The notes below the pieces were generated by a model, which searched no databases, was not told the origin of the DNA, and saw only the letters and a program-made list of their open reading frames with translations. Position numbers and translations under genes: made by a program. Positions 18,830 through 26,987 of a stretch of DNA of 51,438 bases are shown piece after piece. Each line of letters opens with the position of its first letter. The stretch's first letter is position 1. This DNA is from UBA6382 sp963617965 (lineage in GTDB: Bacteria > Bacteroidota > Bacteroidia > Bacteroidales > Bacteroidaceae), in the NCBI GenBank assembly GCA_963617965.1, contig CAVEQO010000014.1, forward strand, positions 1-51,438. The letters are read 5' to 3'.

Positions 18830-19597
18830 TCAACGCCTCACTGACCGCCAAAGGAAATACAGATGGCGGCATACGGTTGGCAGGAGCCCGTAATGTTTGG
18901 CCATAATACGGAAACGCTCCATGAGTGAATTGCGGTGGTTTCTGGTCGTTATTCCTTCTTCAAGGTAGTCCGCCACTACGGAGCCGGTGCCGGTCATGGG
19001 TAGTCCGAGTTTTTCGCCCGCCTTCATGATGCGTATACACCAGTCGAAATCGGCGGAAAAACGGTATTTGAGATTATAGGGGGTTTGCCGTGCGAGGTCT
19101 GTGCGTGCGAAGAAGGCCTGATGGCAGACCAGCATGCCATGGCGGAAAGATGTCCAGTGCAGGTGTGTCGGAGGTTGCAGATGGCGTTTGCGGAGGAAAT
19201 TGCCGTTGTTGTCAACAACATCGGTGTTGCCGTAGATTACGGCCGGATGCAGACCAGCGCAGTTTGCCACTTCGCTTAGCGTGTGTCTTGAATGGAACTT
19301 GTCGCCGGCATTGAGAAATATGATATAGTCTCCGGTGACCATGTTGATAGCCTTGTTCATGGCATCATATAGGCCGTTGTCGGGTTCGCTGAGCATATTG
19401 ATCTCGCGCCTTGCCGTACGCAGGGAGTTACGCTCCTGATATTGGTGTAGCAGAACCAGCGTGTTGTCCGTCGACCTGCCGTCAACAATGATGTGCTCAA
19501 CATTGTCGTAGTCCTGGTCTTCCACGCTGTCAAGGGTGCGTTGCAATAAGCTACCGGGATTCCAGATAACGGTGGCTACAGATATCTTTATACTCAT
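18830..19597 (-). CDS. Family 2 glycosyltransferase
   Basis: 255 residues. It shows a GT-A fold: SVATVIWNPGSLLQRTLDSV at the N-terminus, VDGRSTDNT for nucleotide binding, DNGLYDAMNKAI, and GDYIIFLNAGD as the DxD-equivalent region (N-A-G-D). The late block FSADFDWCIRIMKAG fits the acceptor site. No membrane segments, so a cytosolic or peripheral enzyme adding a sugar to a lipid-linked or LPS glycan. Last gene of the four-gene cluster, 19 bases after the GT4 gene. Sugar specificity is not readable. Confidence 0.92.
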   Translation of the reverse strand: MSIKISVATVIWNPGSLLQRTLDSVEDQDYDNVEHIIVDGRSTDNTLVLLHQYQERNSLRTARREINMLSEPDNGLYDAMNKAINMVTGDYIIFLNAGDKFHSRHTLSEVANCAGLHPAVIYGNTDVVDNNGNFLRKRHLQPPTHLHWTSFRHGMLVCHQAFFARTDLARQTPYNLKYRFSADFDWCIRIMKAGEKLGLPMTGTGSVVADYLEEGITTRNHRNSLMERFRIMAKHYGLLPTVCRHLYFLWRSVRR

Positions 19598-19616
19598 TTT
19601 CCTGCTTTATTTTGTA

Positions 19617-20888
19617 TCATACAGGCTCTGCCAGCATGTTCCTGTAACATTCAATGTATTTTTTTGCGACAGTCTCCTCTGAATATTTGGACAGAGCGTC
19701 AAGTCGGCTGTGGTTTGCCATTTTGCTTAGGTTTGCTTCGCACAGCATCCACTCCAGGGCTTCAGCCAGTTCGGTAGGGTCTCCGGGGGATACCAGGCAG
19801 CCGTCAATCTCTTGGTTTATCATTTGCGGAATACCCCCAACCTTTGTGCCCACGACAGGCAGACCGCTTGCCTTGGCCTCTACTATCGTGTTTGGGAGAT
19901 TGTCCTGCAGGGAGGTGATGGCAAATATGTCGGTTGCACAATATAGACTAGCCTTTCTGCGCTCATCGGTCACAAGCCCCATAGGATATACTTCTATGGG
20001 AAAATCTTCGCCGAGACCTTCCGAACCTTTGCCTGCCAAAACGAGTCCCAACTGCCCTTTGAGTTCCGGCCGTTTGGCTACAAGCAATTTCAGAGCCTGC
20101 TTCAGGAAAGTCAATCCTTTTATCGGCAGTAGGACGTTGTAGGCGCAAAACAGTATAAGTTTCCTCTTTTCAGTGGGTAAGCCGAATTCCTGCCGGGCTT
20201 TTGTCTGGTCGTGCGGTGCATAGAGACTGCAGTCTATGGGGTTGGCTATGTCCAGCACTCTATGGTTTTCAAGCAGGGGACTTGTTTTCGCTGTCTGTGC
20301 AAGCCATTCGCTACACGCCACAAAAGTCAGGTTGGGGAAGCGGCTCCACAGAGCTTGCTTGCGTTTCCATATTGCGTTTGAAAGGTCTTCGGCTCCTCTG
20401 CGGAAAAGCAGCGGACAGTTGCCGCATCCATGTTTGTAGTTTTCACATCTGCGCACGTAGTGGCAGATACCTGTAAAAGCCCACATGTCGTGCATGGTCC
20501 ACACCACAGGCTTGCCGCTTGCCAGAATGCGCTCAATACTCTTGAGTGACAGAAAGCCCTGATTGACCCAATGCAGGTGGACAATGTCGGCCTCCTGAAA
20601 TATCGGCGTGCGGGTTATGTCTACTCCTGTCTGGGCGGGATCGATGTCAAAAAGGTGTGTCTTTCTGAAATTCTGGCGAACGAAGACAGACAGCCTCTCT
20701 GCAAGGAAATGCCATTTGTATTTCCAGGGCCTCGGCAAAGAAACGACATCTGGATTTTTGCAATCGTCGTTGTTGGCGACAAGCATCTTGGCCAGGACTC
20801 CGTTGTTGTTGAGGGCGGCGACAAGGCGCGAAGCGGCAATGGCAGCCCCTCCAGTCCTGCCGTTTGTGTTGACTAAAAGGACTTTCAT
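19617..20888 (-). CDS. Family 4 glycosyltransferase
   Basis: 423 residues. The N-terminus NTNGRTGGAAIAASRLVAAL has the GT-B acceptor-side glycine motif. WTMHDMWAFTGICHYVRRC and a cysteine-rich CENYKHGCGNCPLL segment follow, a pattern seen in polysaccharide-cluster GT4 enzymes. The donor-binding EAKASGLPVVGTKVGGIPQ near residue 355 has the E-x7-E-like site. A retaining glycosyltransferase for surface polysaccharide is the best call. Its ATG overlaps the licD stop by 4 bases, so the two are translationally coupled. Confidence 0.93.
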   Translation of the reverse strand: MKVLLVNTNGRTGGAAIAASRLVAALNNNGVLAKMLVANNDDCKNPDVVSLPRPWKYKWHFLAERLSVFVRQNFRKTHLFDIDPAQTGVDITRTPIFQEADIVHLHWVNQGFLSLKSIERILASGKPVVWTMHDMWAFTGICHYVRRCENYKHGCGNCPLLFRRGAEDLSNAIWKRKQALWSRFPNLTFVACSEWLAQTAKTSPLLENHRVLDIANPIDCSLYAPHDQTKARQEFGLPTEKRKLILFCAYNVLLPIKGLTFLKQALKLLVAKRPELKGQLGLVLAGKGSEGLGEDFPIEVYPMGLVTDERRKASLYCATDIFAITSLQDNLPNTIVEAKASGLPVVGTKVGGIPQMINQEIDGCLVSPGDPTELAEALEWMLCEANLSKMANHSRLDALSKYSEETVAKKYIECYRNMLAEPV

Positions 20889-21706
20889 TGTTCCTTGTTT
20901 TCAATAAGTTGCGGGACTATTATCATGGAGTGCGCCTGGCGTTTTTCCACAGGAGGAATCTGCCGCCAGTTCCCGTAAAGCGTAGTAAGGTATTCGTCAC
21001 TTTTGGCAGGGACGGGGAATTTTCTCCCCTCAAAATCAACTTCGGATAACGGAAACACGTTTTCCTTTGGGTGGACGGCACGACACCAGCTGAAATAAGG
21101 ATCTATAGCTATGTACTTGCCGTTGTCCGTGAGTTTGCGCGCCAGTTTCCATATAGCAAGAAACACCGTCCGCTTGACCCCGAAATAGAACAAAGCCATC
21201 GCCGAACGCCATGAATAGCAGTGTGGCTTGCGGATGGTGGTGTCTGCAATGCATATCGCCCTTGCCACCTTGCCCATTAACCTGCGGCATACAGAGGGCG
21301 CGCCGTCGTAGGGAAATATATCTACAAAAATCCCCTTTTGATAGGCCTGCCCGTTGTTGTCATCAGCATCGGCAATATACGAGTTCAGGTCTCTTATCTT
21401 GCACGCTCTGAAAGAGATACCGGGATCGCTGTGCCGGGTCTGTAGAAACATCGTTTTCGGCAGTTCGGATGGAGCGACCTCTATGAATCTGTTGTAGTCA
21501 GAGCGCATCATCGACACGTCAAGGTCATCGTCCCACGGAATGAAGCCTTTGTGCCGCACCGCCCCCAGCAGAGTGCCGCCCTCAATCCAGTAACGAATGT
21601 TGTGCGTATGGCAGATGCGGTCTATCTCCTCAAGGATTCCAAACATCTTGAGTTGGGCGTTACGCAGCGATTGGCGGCGGAATTCTTCCATATATGTGTT
21701 GTCCAT
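20885..21706 (-). CDS. LicD family phosphotransferase
   Basis: 273 residues from ATG 21706. The LicD signature is complete: YWIEGGTLLGAVRHKGFIPW followed by metal-binding DDDLD (residues 59-63). YQKGIFVDIFPYDGAP and a C-terminal RKFPVP-x4-EYLTTLYGNW also match. LicD-type enzymes transfer phosphocholine or other phospho-alcohol groups to glycans; choline, ethanolamine and glycerol/ribitol cannot be told apart here, and no choline uptake genes are nearby. It starts 14 bases after the upstream GT2 gene and overlaps the downstream GT4. Confidence 0.92.
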   Translation of the reverse strand: MDNTYMEEFRRQSLRNAQLKMFGILEEIDRICHTHNIRYWIEGGTLLGAVRHKGFIPWDDDLDVSMMRSDYNRFIEVAPSELPKTMFLQTRHSDPGISFRACKIRDLNSYIADADDNNGQAYQKGIFVDIFPYDGAPSVCRRLMGKVARAICIADTTIRKPHCYSWRSAMALFYFGVKRTVFLAIWKLARKLTDNGKYIAIDPYFSWCRAVHPKENVFPLSEVDFEGRKFPVPAKSDEYLTTLYGNWRQIPPVEKRQAHSMIIVPQLIENKEQ

Positions 21707-21720
21707 AATAGCGGAGGAAA

Positions 21721-22716
21721 TTATTTCTTGATGTGGGATCTGTAGTAGTAGCCACATGAATATACAAAAAATATCGCCCTGAGCAGTCTCACAAGGGTAC
21801 GGTGCTCCTCTGTGTGGAAGATGTGGTGTGAATGCCTCGCGAAAAACGCAATACGGCGAATAAACGCAAACAGGCCGCGTTGCATCTGCAGGTGCCCCAT
21901 TCTGATGGCCTCTGCAAGACTGTGGGTGGAAAACGGCAACGTTTCAAGAAAAGGGGTCACTATCATGAAGCGGCGGCGCACTTCGCTCTGCAAGGCTTTG
22001 TGGCGAAACAGCGAGGTTGCGATGTAATTCCACGCTCCACCGGAGAACAGGGCATTACCCACAGGTGCGGTTGCCGTGGCTGCTCCGGCATGGCGGCGGA
22101 AATGTACCAGCGTCTTGTCTATGAAGACCACACTCTCCATTGCCGATGCCACACAAGCCAGCTGCCAGTCGTAGTAGAGCGGCAGCTTCTCTCCCCCTGT
22201 CAGATAGTTGAGGAGTTCCTTTCTGAACAGCATGGTATGACCGGGAATTTGACTGAGATAGGTGTTGCGTATCAAATGGAGATTCGGGATGCGCATATCG
22301 GCCTTAGCAGGGAATCCATCGCTTGAGAACGGTACGGAAAAGCCCGTACACATTGCGTTGTCGCCTATCGCTTCGGCTTGCCAACGCAGTTTGTCTCGTT
22401 CCCACACGTCGTCCTGGTCGCAAATGGCGATATAGTCGCCCGTGGAGCGGGACATGGCAGAGAAAAAATTGCCGTTGATGCCGTGGCACTCTGACGTGTT
22501 GGCATACACTTTCATGGTGGGATGCTGCTTGGCATAGCTGTCAAGTATGGGCAGGGTGTCATCCGTAGAGCCATCGTCCTGTACTATCAGTTCGTAAATG
22601 GGATAGGACTGGGATACCACGCTGTCCAACTGCTCGCGCAGATAGCGTGCTCCGTTGTAGGTCGCCATCACTACGGATATCCTTAGCGTTGTGTCCTGTT
22701 CTGTCTTTTCTGCCAT
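21721..22716 (-). CDS. Family 2 glycosyltransferase
   Basis: 331 residues from ATG 22716; the longer frame to 22788 lies upstream of the promoter at 22745-22753. GT-A motifs: SVVMATYNGARYLREQLDSV, QDDGSTDDT and the DxD block AICDQDDVWE. The core resembles rhamnosyl/galactosyl transferases of O-antigen clusters, and the C-terminal part ends in two hydrophobic, aromatic helices that may sit on the membrane. First gene of the cluster GT2-licD-GT4-GT2, transcribed from its own promoter after thiD. Confidence 0.92.
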   Translation of the reverse strand: MAEKTEQDTTLRISVVMATYNGARYLREQLDSVVSQSYPIYELIVQDDGSTDDTLPILDSYAKQHPTMKVYANTSECHGINGNFFSAMSRSTGDYIAICDQDDVWERDKLRWQAEAIGDNAMCTGFSVPFSSDGFPAKADMRIPNLHLIRNTYLSQIPGHTMLFRKELLNYLTGGEKLPLYYDWQLACVASAMESVVFIDKTLVHFRRHAGAATATAPVGNALFSGGAWNYIATSLFRHKALQSEVRRRFMIVTPFLETLPFSTHSLAEAIRMGHLQMQRGLFAFIRRIAFFARHSHHIFHTEEHRTLVRLLRAIFFVYSCGYYYRSHIKK

Positions 22717-22744
22717 ATAGCCCGGACCGGATGTATATCTCTCC

Positions 22745-22753
22745 GCAAATGTA
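22745..22753 (-). promoter_or_regulatory. -7 box (TACATTTGC) for the glycan cluster
   Basis: Perfect TAnnTTTG match in the 119-base gap after thiD, 28 bases before ATG 22716. It decides the start of the first glycosyltransferase. Confidence 0.6.
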
Positions 22754-22835
22754 CGAAAAAGCTCCGTTTTCCACGCTCTTTTCAGCACAAAAATACTTGT
22801 TACACAATTGCCGCGAGGTCATTTGCAGGTCTCCC

Positions 22836-23639
22836 TCAAAAACAGAAAGAGGGTCCGTGTCCCGATCCGAGCGTGAAGTTGCGGCCTCTCTCCAACGACA
22901 AGTGCGTAAAGTCATGGGCTTTGCGTGCGGAATCGTCAAGCGAATTGCCGAGAGCGAGAAAACAGGCGAGAGCCGTTGAAAGGCAGCACCCAGTACCGTG
23001 GGTGTTGTGTGTGTCTATGCGGTGTGCATTAAGACGGATCAGCGAGTTTGTTTCTGAATTGAAGAACAAGTCTGACAGCGTTTGCCCTCCACCGTGTCCT
23101 CCCTTGAGATAGACAGACACGCCCCCGAACTTGCGGCTGATAACCTCCGGCATTTTTTCGGGTGGGATCTTTTCGCCCACGAGCAGTTTTTCCGCCTCCG
23201 GCAAATTGGGCGTGATAACACGGGCAGCCTTGAGCAGTCGTTCAAAAGCCCCGCTGCAGTTCCCGTTAAAGAGGCTCTTGCCGGACGTGGATGACAGAAT
23301 GGTATCTGCCACAATGTCAGCGTGCGGCAGCAACTCCACCGTCTTGGCAATTTCCGCCGCAACCTCTTCTGAGGCTAGCATGCCGACCTTTACTGCTCGA
23401 GGCGAGATGTCGTCAAGCAACACTTTGCTTTGCAAGGCTACTTGGCGTGCGGTGCAAGGCCATACCTCCGCCACTTCATACGTGTTCTGCGCGGTAAGGG
23501 CCGTAACTATGGTTGTGGCATAGCACCCCAGATGCATGGCGACCCTGATGTCTGCCTGTAAACCCGCACCGCTACAAGGGTCGCTGCCTGCAATGGACAG
23601 AATCACAGGACGGGAACTTTCTGTTGTCAACCGTTTCAC
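22836..23639 (-). CDS. thiD: Hydroxymethylpyrimidine/phosphomethylpyrimidine kinase
   Basis: 267 residues from GTG 23639, the size of E. coli ThiD; a TTG at 23666 is the alternative. ILSIAGSDPCSGAGLQADIR is the substrate and anion-hole motif, ITPNLPEAEKLL the central block, and THGTGCCLSTALA the ATP/catalytic loop (usually GTGCTLS, here with Cys). It phosphorylates HMP and HMP-P for thiamine synthesis. No other thi gene is in the window. It lies immediately downstream of the tRNA-Gln terminator and has no TAnnTTTG box in the 34 bases between, so expression may depend on read-through. No TPP riboswitch is visible. Confidence 0.93.
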   Translation of the reverse strand: MKRLTTESSRPVILSIAGSDPCSGAGLQADIRVAMHLGCYATTIVTALTAQNTYEVAEVWPCTARQVALQSKVLLDDISPRAVKVGMLASEEVAAEIAKTVELLPHADIVADTILSSTSGKSLFNGNCSGAFERLLKAARVITPNLPEAEKLLVGEKIPPEKMPEVISRKFGGVSVYLKGGHGGGQTLSDLFFNSETNSLIRLNAHRIDTHNTHGTGCCLSTALACFLALGNSLDDSARKAHDFTHLSLERGRNFTLGSGHGPSFCF

Positions 23640-23673
23640 AAGACGGAGTTTGGAAAAAGGACACAATTAAAAC

Positions 23674-23717
23674 AAAAAAAGCGAACTGCGATTCTTTTCC
23701 GTTTCATCGCAATTCGC
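23674..23717 (-). terminator. Rho-independent terminator after tRNA-Gln
   Basis: Minus strand: 12-base stem (23717-23706 with 23692-23681, one G-U pair, 13-base loop) followed directly by seven T. It starts five bases after the tRNA 3' end, leaving a very short trailer, and ends about 34 bases before the thiD start. Confidence 0.88.
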
Positions 23718-23721
23718 CGCG

Positions 23722-23792
23722 TTGTTCCAGGCGGATTCGAACCACCACTGAGAGAACCAAAAACTCTAGTGCTACCATTACACCATAGAACA
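23722..23792 (-). tRNA. tRNA-Gln (TTG anticodon)
   Basis: 71 bases. The acceptor stem pairs TGTTCTA with TGGAACA (one G-U), discriminator A, and no CCA is encoded. The D-arm has GTGTAATGGTAGCAC and the T-arm GGTGG-TTCGAAT-CCGCC. The anticodon loop reads TTTTGGT, giving TTG for glutamine after T33. The closing pair 31-39 of the anticodon stem is T-T, so the stem has four standard pairs. Transcribed from a -7 box 46 bases upstream. Confidence 0.93.
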
Positions 23793-23838
23793 ATCCCCTG
23801 ACAGACGGTCTTTGTAGAGACACGTCCCAAGCAGTGGT

Positions 23839-23847
23839 GCAAAGATA
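23839..23847 (-). promoter_or_regulatory. -7 box (TATCTTTGC) for tRNA-Gln
   Basis: Perfect TAnnTTTG match 46 bases upstream of the mature tRNA 5' end. Confidence 0.6.
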
Positions 23848-24067
23848 AGCATTTATTTCTATTCAGAACAAATGAGCCCCTGTTTTTTTGCTCTTCTGCG
23901 TTTTTATGTTTTTGGCATTGTCTCTGTGCAACACAGTAGTTGGAGAGGGTTCTTTTCCCCTCGGCATACAGAAGCAACTCTCGTTTTTATGCGAGCAGTT
24001 CTTTTCTTGTTAAAGCTCCCACCGCCCGATAAACACGGTGGAATTTGCTCGTTTAAAATAAAATACA

Positions 24068-24076
24068 TATTTTTGC
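24068..24076 (+). promoter_or_regulatory. -7 box (TATTTTTGC) for HAD-ribF operon
   Basis: Perfect TAnnTTTG match ending 6 bases before ATG 24083, so the transcript is predicted to start at or within a few bases of the start codon. Confidence 0.6.
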
Positions 24077-24082
24077 ACTTGC

Positions 24083-24712
24083 ATGAATGCGGAAAGTATA
24101 AAAAACATTGTCTTTGACTTCGGCGGAGTGATATGCGACCTTGATTCGGAAAGATGTCTCGGGGAATTCCGGAAGTTAGGCTTGTCCGGAGATATTTTTC
24201 CACAGCAGTACTCACAGTTTGAAGGCATTTTCCAAGAGATAGATCGTGGCATAATGTCTGTAGAGGAATTCTATGGGGCTCTCCGGCGGAGAAGTTCCAC
24301 ACCAGACATAACAGACCAGCAGATTCATGACGCATGGGTGAGCCTGATAGTACCCATACAACAAGAACGCTTTGAGGCTTTGCGACAGTTAAAGGAACAT
24401 TTCGATCTCTTCATCCTTAGCAACAGCAACGAGATTCATTGGGAGTACATCAAACAACATCGGATGGCGTATAGGGGCGAAGACGCCACCCGGTGGTTCA
24501 AACACATTTTCCTTTCACACGTACTGCATCTGGAAAAGCCGGAGTCTGAGATTTTCCGGGCGGTACTCGATACAGCTCAGATAAAAGCATCCGAAACGTT
24601 GTTTGTCGATGACAGCCAACCTAATCTTGACGGAGCGGCAAAACTGGGATTCCATACAATGTTGTCCAAGCGGGGAGACTGGATGTCAAGGATTATCTTG
24701 CAAAACCACTGA
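24083..24712 (+). CDS. HAD family (subfamily IA) hydrolase
   Basis: 209 residues. Motif I is VFDFGGVICDLD, motif II LSNSNE, motif III the lysine in LEKPESEIF and motif IV FVDDSQPNLDGA. The four-helix cap lies between motifs I and II. Probably a phosphatase of a small phosphorylated metabolite. It is four bases upstream of ribF. Bacteroidota need a phosphatase to make the ribityl intermediate of riboflavin, so a link to flavin metabolism is possible, but that is only inference from position. Cytosolic. Confidence 0.92.
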   Translation: MNAESIKNIVFDFGGVICDLDSERCLGEFRKLGLSGDIFPQQYSQFEGIFQEIDRGIMSVEEFYGALRRRSSTPDITDQQIHDAWVSLIVPIQQERFEALRQLKEHFDLFILSNSNEIHWEYIKQHRMAYRGEDATRWFKHIFLSHVLHLEKPESEIFRAVLDTAQIKASETLFVDDSQPNLDGAAKLGFHTMLSKRGDWMSRIILQNH

Positions 24713-24716
24713 CACT

Positions 24717-25649
24717 ATGCAAATAATAGACGACAGTTCCGACAACCAGATCAGTGGTTCCTTCGTGCAGACCATAGGTTTTTTTGACGGCGTACACTGC
24801 GGTCACCAATACCTGCTCCGGCAAGTAACCGATGAAGCGGCAAGACGAGGATTGAAATCCATGGTTGTGACTTTTAGGCAGCCTCCGCGCCAAGTACTTG
24901 ACCCGAAAAGCAGCATTCCCCTGTTGACAACCCTGCAAGAGAAACTGCGTCTCATCGAACAGTGCGGCATTGACAGCGTGGCGTTGCTGGATTTCACTCC
25001 GGAACTTGCGGAAACGGGTGCATATCGGTACATGGAGAGAACTCTTAGGAACAGACTGCACGGCAAGGCTCTTGTGATAGGCTATGACAACCGTTTCGGG
25101 AAGAGAGATGGCAATGGGTTTGCCGAATACAGACAGTACGGTGAAGAGCTGGGGCTTGAGGTAATACAGGCTCTGCCGTTGCCTGCCAAATACTGTCTGC
25201 AAGCCTCGTCAACGGTCGTGCGCAATGCTCTGGCCGAAGGGGACATCGTGACGGCAACACGCATTTTGGGGAGACCATATTCCATAAGTGGAACAGTGAC
25301 ACACGGACAAGCCATAGGACGTGCCATCGGGTTTCCTACCGCCAATATAACATTGGACTCATCTGAAAAGCTCGTTCCGAAAACCGGGGTCTACGCCACA
25401 ACGGTGACAGTCGGGAATTCTTGTTTCGGGGGAATGCTCTACATAGGGAAAAGACCCAGTATCCGCAGTTGCTCGGAGCCGCGTATGGAGGTGAATTTGT
25501 TTGATTTCAACGAAGAAATCTACGGTTGCCGTATATGCGTTAATATAATTTCACGGATACGGGATGAACAGCAGTTTGAGTCTTTGGACTTGTTGCAGGC
25601 ACAACTTGCCAAGGACAAGGAACAGGCAATAAAACTCGTGCGGAAATGA
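24717..25649 (+). CDS. ribF: Bifunctional riboflavin kinase / FAD synthetase
   Basis: 310 residues from ATG 24717, four bases after the HAD stop; the longer frame to 24603 overlaps the HAD gene. The nucleotidyltransferase half has TIGFFDGVHCGHQYLL, VTFRQPPRQVL and the ASSTVVRNALAEG block. The flavokinase half (from about 185) has GTVTHGQAIGRAIGFPTANI, TGVYAT and EVNLFDF. It converts riboflavin to FMN and FAD. The stop overlaps the start of the CPBP protease gene by 4 bases (ATGA). Confidence 0.97.
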   Translation: MQIIDDSSDNQISGSFVQTIGFFDGVHCGHQYLLRQVTDEAARRGLKSMVVTFRQPPRQVLDPKSSIPLLTTLQEKLRLIEQCGIDSVALLDFTPELAETGAYRYMERTLRNRLHGKALVIGYDNRFGKRDGNGFAEYRQYGEELGLEVIQALPLPAKYCLQASSTVVRNALAEGDIVTATRILGRPYSISGTVTHGQAIGRAIGFPTANITLDSSEKLVPKTGVYATTVTVGNSCFGGMLYIGKRPSIRSCSEPRMEVNLFDFNEEIYGCRICVNIISRIRDEQQFESLDLLQAQLAKDKEQAIKLVRK

Positions 25650-26440
25650 AAAAGGCTCTGTTCATCATTGGCGCATATTTCATACTGCAGACGAGCATAG
25701 GACTTGCAGCTCAATTGTATGTGACGGCGACGGGGATTCGGCAGGCAGATTCCGCACTTCCGATACCTGCCGACATTCTGCTTGTGTCGTTGTTGGCAAG
25801 CTCGATACTGACAGCTATTGCTGCCATTCTGATTTGCAACAAAGGGAGAAAGGCTCCATTCAAGGGAATGCAGGTACGCACAAGCTCCACAACGGTATTG
25901 CTCCTTTGCGTTCTGACAACAATTCCCCTCGTCGCCATATCAAATGGTCTGGTTGAGATAATCGGGATCCCCGACAACATGGAAAACGATTTTTCTGAAA
26001 TGAGTGCAGGAGTATGGGCTCTGCCTGTCATGGCAGTAATCGGTCCAGTGTCAGAGGAGATTTGCTTTCGCTATGGTGTTACGGGCGCGCTACTCAGGCA
26101 GATGCCTGCTTCGCCGACAAAGGTCATTGTCGTTTCCGCTCTGATATTCGGTATCATTCACATGAATCCAGCCCAGACGGCGAGTGCGTTCCTTTTGGGG
26201 CTGTATTTTGCATGGCTTTATGTCAGAACACACAGCATCTGGCCATCCGTACTCTGTCATGTCTGCAACAACTCCATTGCCGTGGTGACAATGCGGACGT
26301 TGCCCCAAGGCGCAAGCCTTTCAACCCTACTTCCAGCTCCGGAATGCATTTATCTGGTTTTGGCAGTTGCCGTTCTTGTTGCAATACCGCTTCTTTTTGT
26401 ACTTGGTAGGAAACTTGCACCGACAGAGTCTAACCATTAA
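25646..26440 (+). CDS. CPBP family intramembrane metalloprotease
   Basis: 264 residues with about seven hydrophobic segments, first at 5-25. The Abi/CPBP motifs are present: SEEICFRYG (EExxxR, near residue 133), FGIIHMN and the HVCNNS motif. Residues of the putative metal site (two Glu, two His, Asn) are all conserved. The family is related to CAAX prenyl endopeptidases; in bacteria its members range from bacteriocin self-immunity to protein processing, and nothing here fixes the substrate. Coupled by a 4-base overlap to ribF. Confidence 0.92.
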   Translation: MKKALFIIGAYFILQTSIGLAAQLYVTATGIRQADSALPIPADILLVSLLASSILTAIAAILICNKGRKAPFKGMQVRTSSTTVLLLCVLTTIPLVAISNGLVEIIGIPDNMENDFSEMSAGVWALPVMAVIGPVSEEICFRYGVTGALLRQMPASPTKVIVVSALIFGIIHMNPAQTASAFLLGLYFAWLYVRTHSIWPSVLCHVCNNSIAVVTMRTLPQGASLSTLLPAPECIYLVLAVAVLVAIPLLFVLGRKLAPTESNH

Positions 26441-26451
26441 AAGTTATATAC

Positions 26452-26934
26452 ATGAGAACAAGACAGTTAGTTGTAATTGCCGCATTCCTGCTGTGTTGTA
26501 TTACACTCACGGCACAACAGATCGGCATTGCCTCATATTACGCCAAGAACATACGTAGCAAGATGGCAAACGGACAGCGTTACCACAAAGACAGCATGAT
26601 ATGTGCCCACCGAGGTCATCCTTTTGGCACCTTGTTGAAAGTGACGCACCTGAAAAACCATAAAAGCGTGGTCGTGAAGGTGACCGACCGCGGTCCTTTC
26701 GGGCGTGGCAGGATTATAGACTTGTCGTGGGGGGCGGCAGAAAAACTCGGCATGATTGCCGCAGGCATCGCCAAGGTGAAGGTGGAGCCGTTTGTGGGGG
26801 AAATAGACTCTGAGATAGATACACACCCGAACGACTCAACAGACCTTTTGATTGACTATGAAAACCGCGACTATGAACTACCTTTTCTGCCGCCTAAGCG
26901 CAGCCAAAAGTCTGCAGACAGTCCAAAAAAATGA
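26452..26934 (+). CDS. RlpA-like double-psi beta-barrel protein
   Basis: 160 residues. Signal peptide QLVVIAAFLLCCITLTAQ, then the RlpA barrel: GIASYYAKNIRSKMANGQRY, HRGHPFGTLLKVTHL, VVVKVTDRGPFGRGRIIDLS. The catalytic-type Asp of TDRGPF is kept. The C-terminus (about 125-160) is polar and lacks the SPOR peptidoglycan-binding domain of full-length RlpA. RlpA proteins are lytic transglycosylases acting on denuded glycan strands in the periplasm; activity of this short form is not certain. It follows the CPBP gene by 11 bases. Confidence 0.9.
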   Translation: MRTRQLVVIAAFLLCCITLTAQQIGIASYYAKNIRSKMANGQRYHKDSMICAHRGHPFGTLLKVTHLKNHKSVVVKVTDRGPFGRGRIIDLSWGAAEKLGMIAAGIAKVKVEPFVGEIDSEIDTHPNDSTDLLIDYENRDYELPFLPPKRSQKSADSPKK

Positions 26935-26987
26935 AGGCGTTGACGGCAAGAGAGACAAGAGTGCCGATGTGAGACAAAGAGCAACGG

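Noticed and set aside
22717..22788. Longer start for the first glycosyltransferase of the glycan cluster
   Set aside because: A perfect -7 box at 22745-22753 lies inside this extension, and the ATG at 22716 gives the normal GT2 start.
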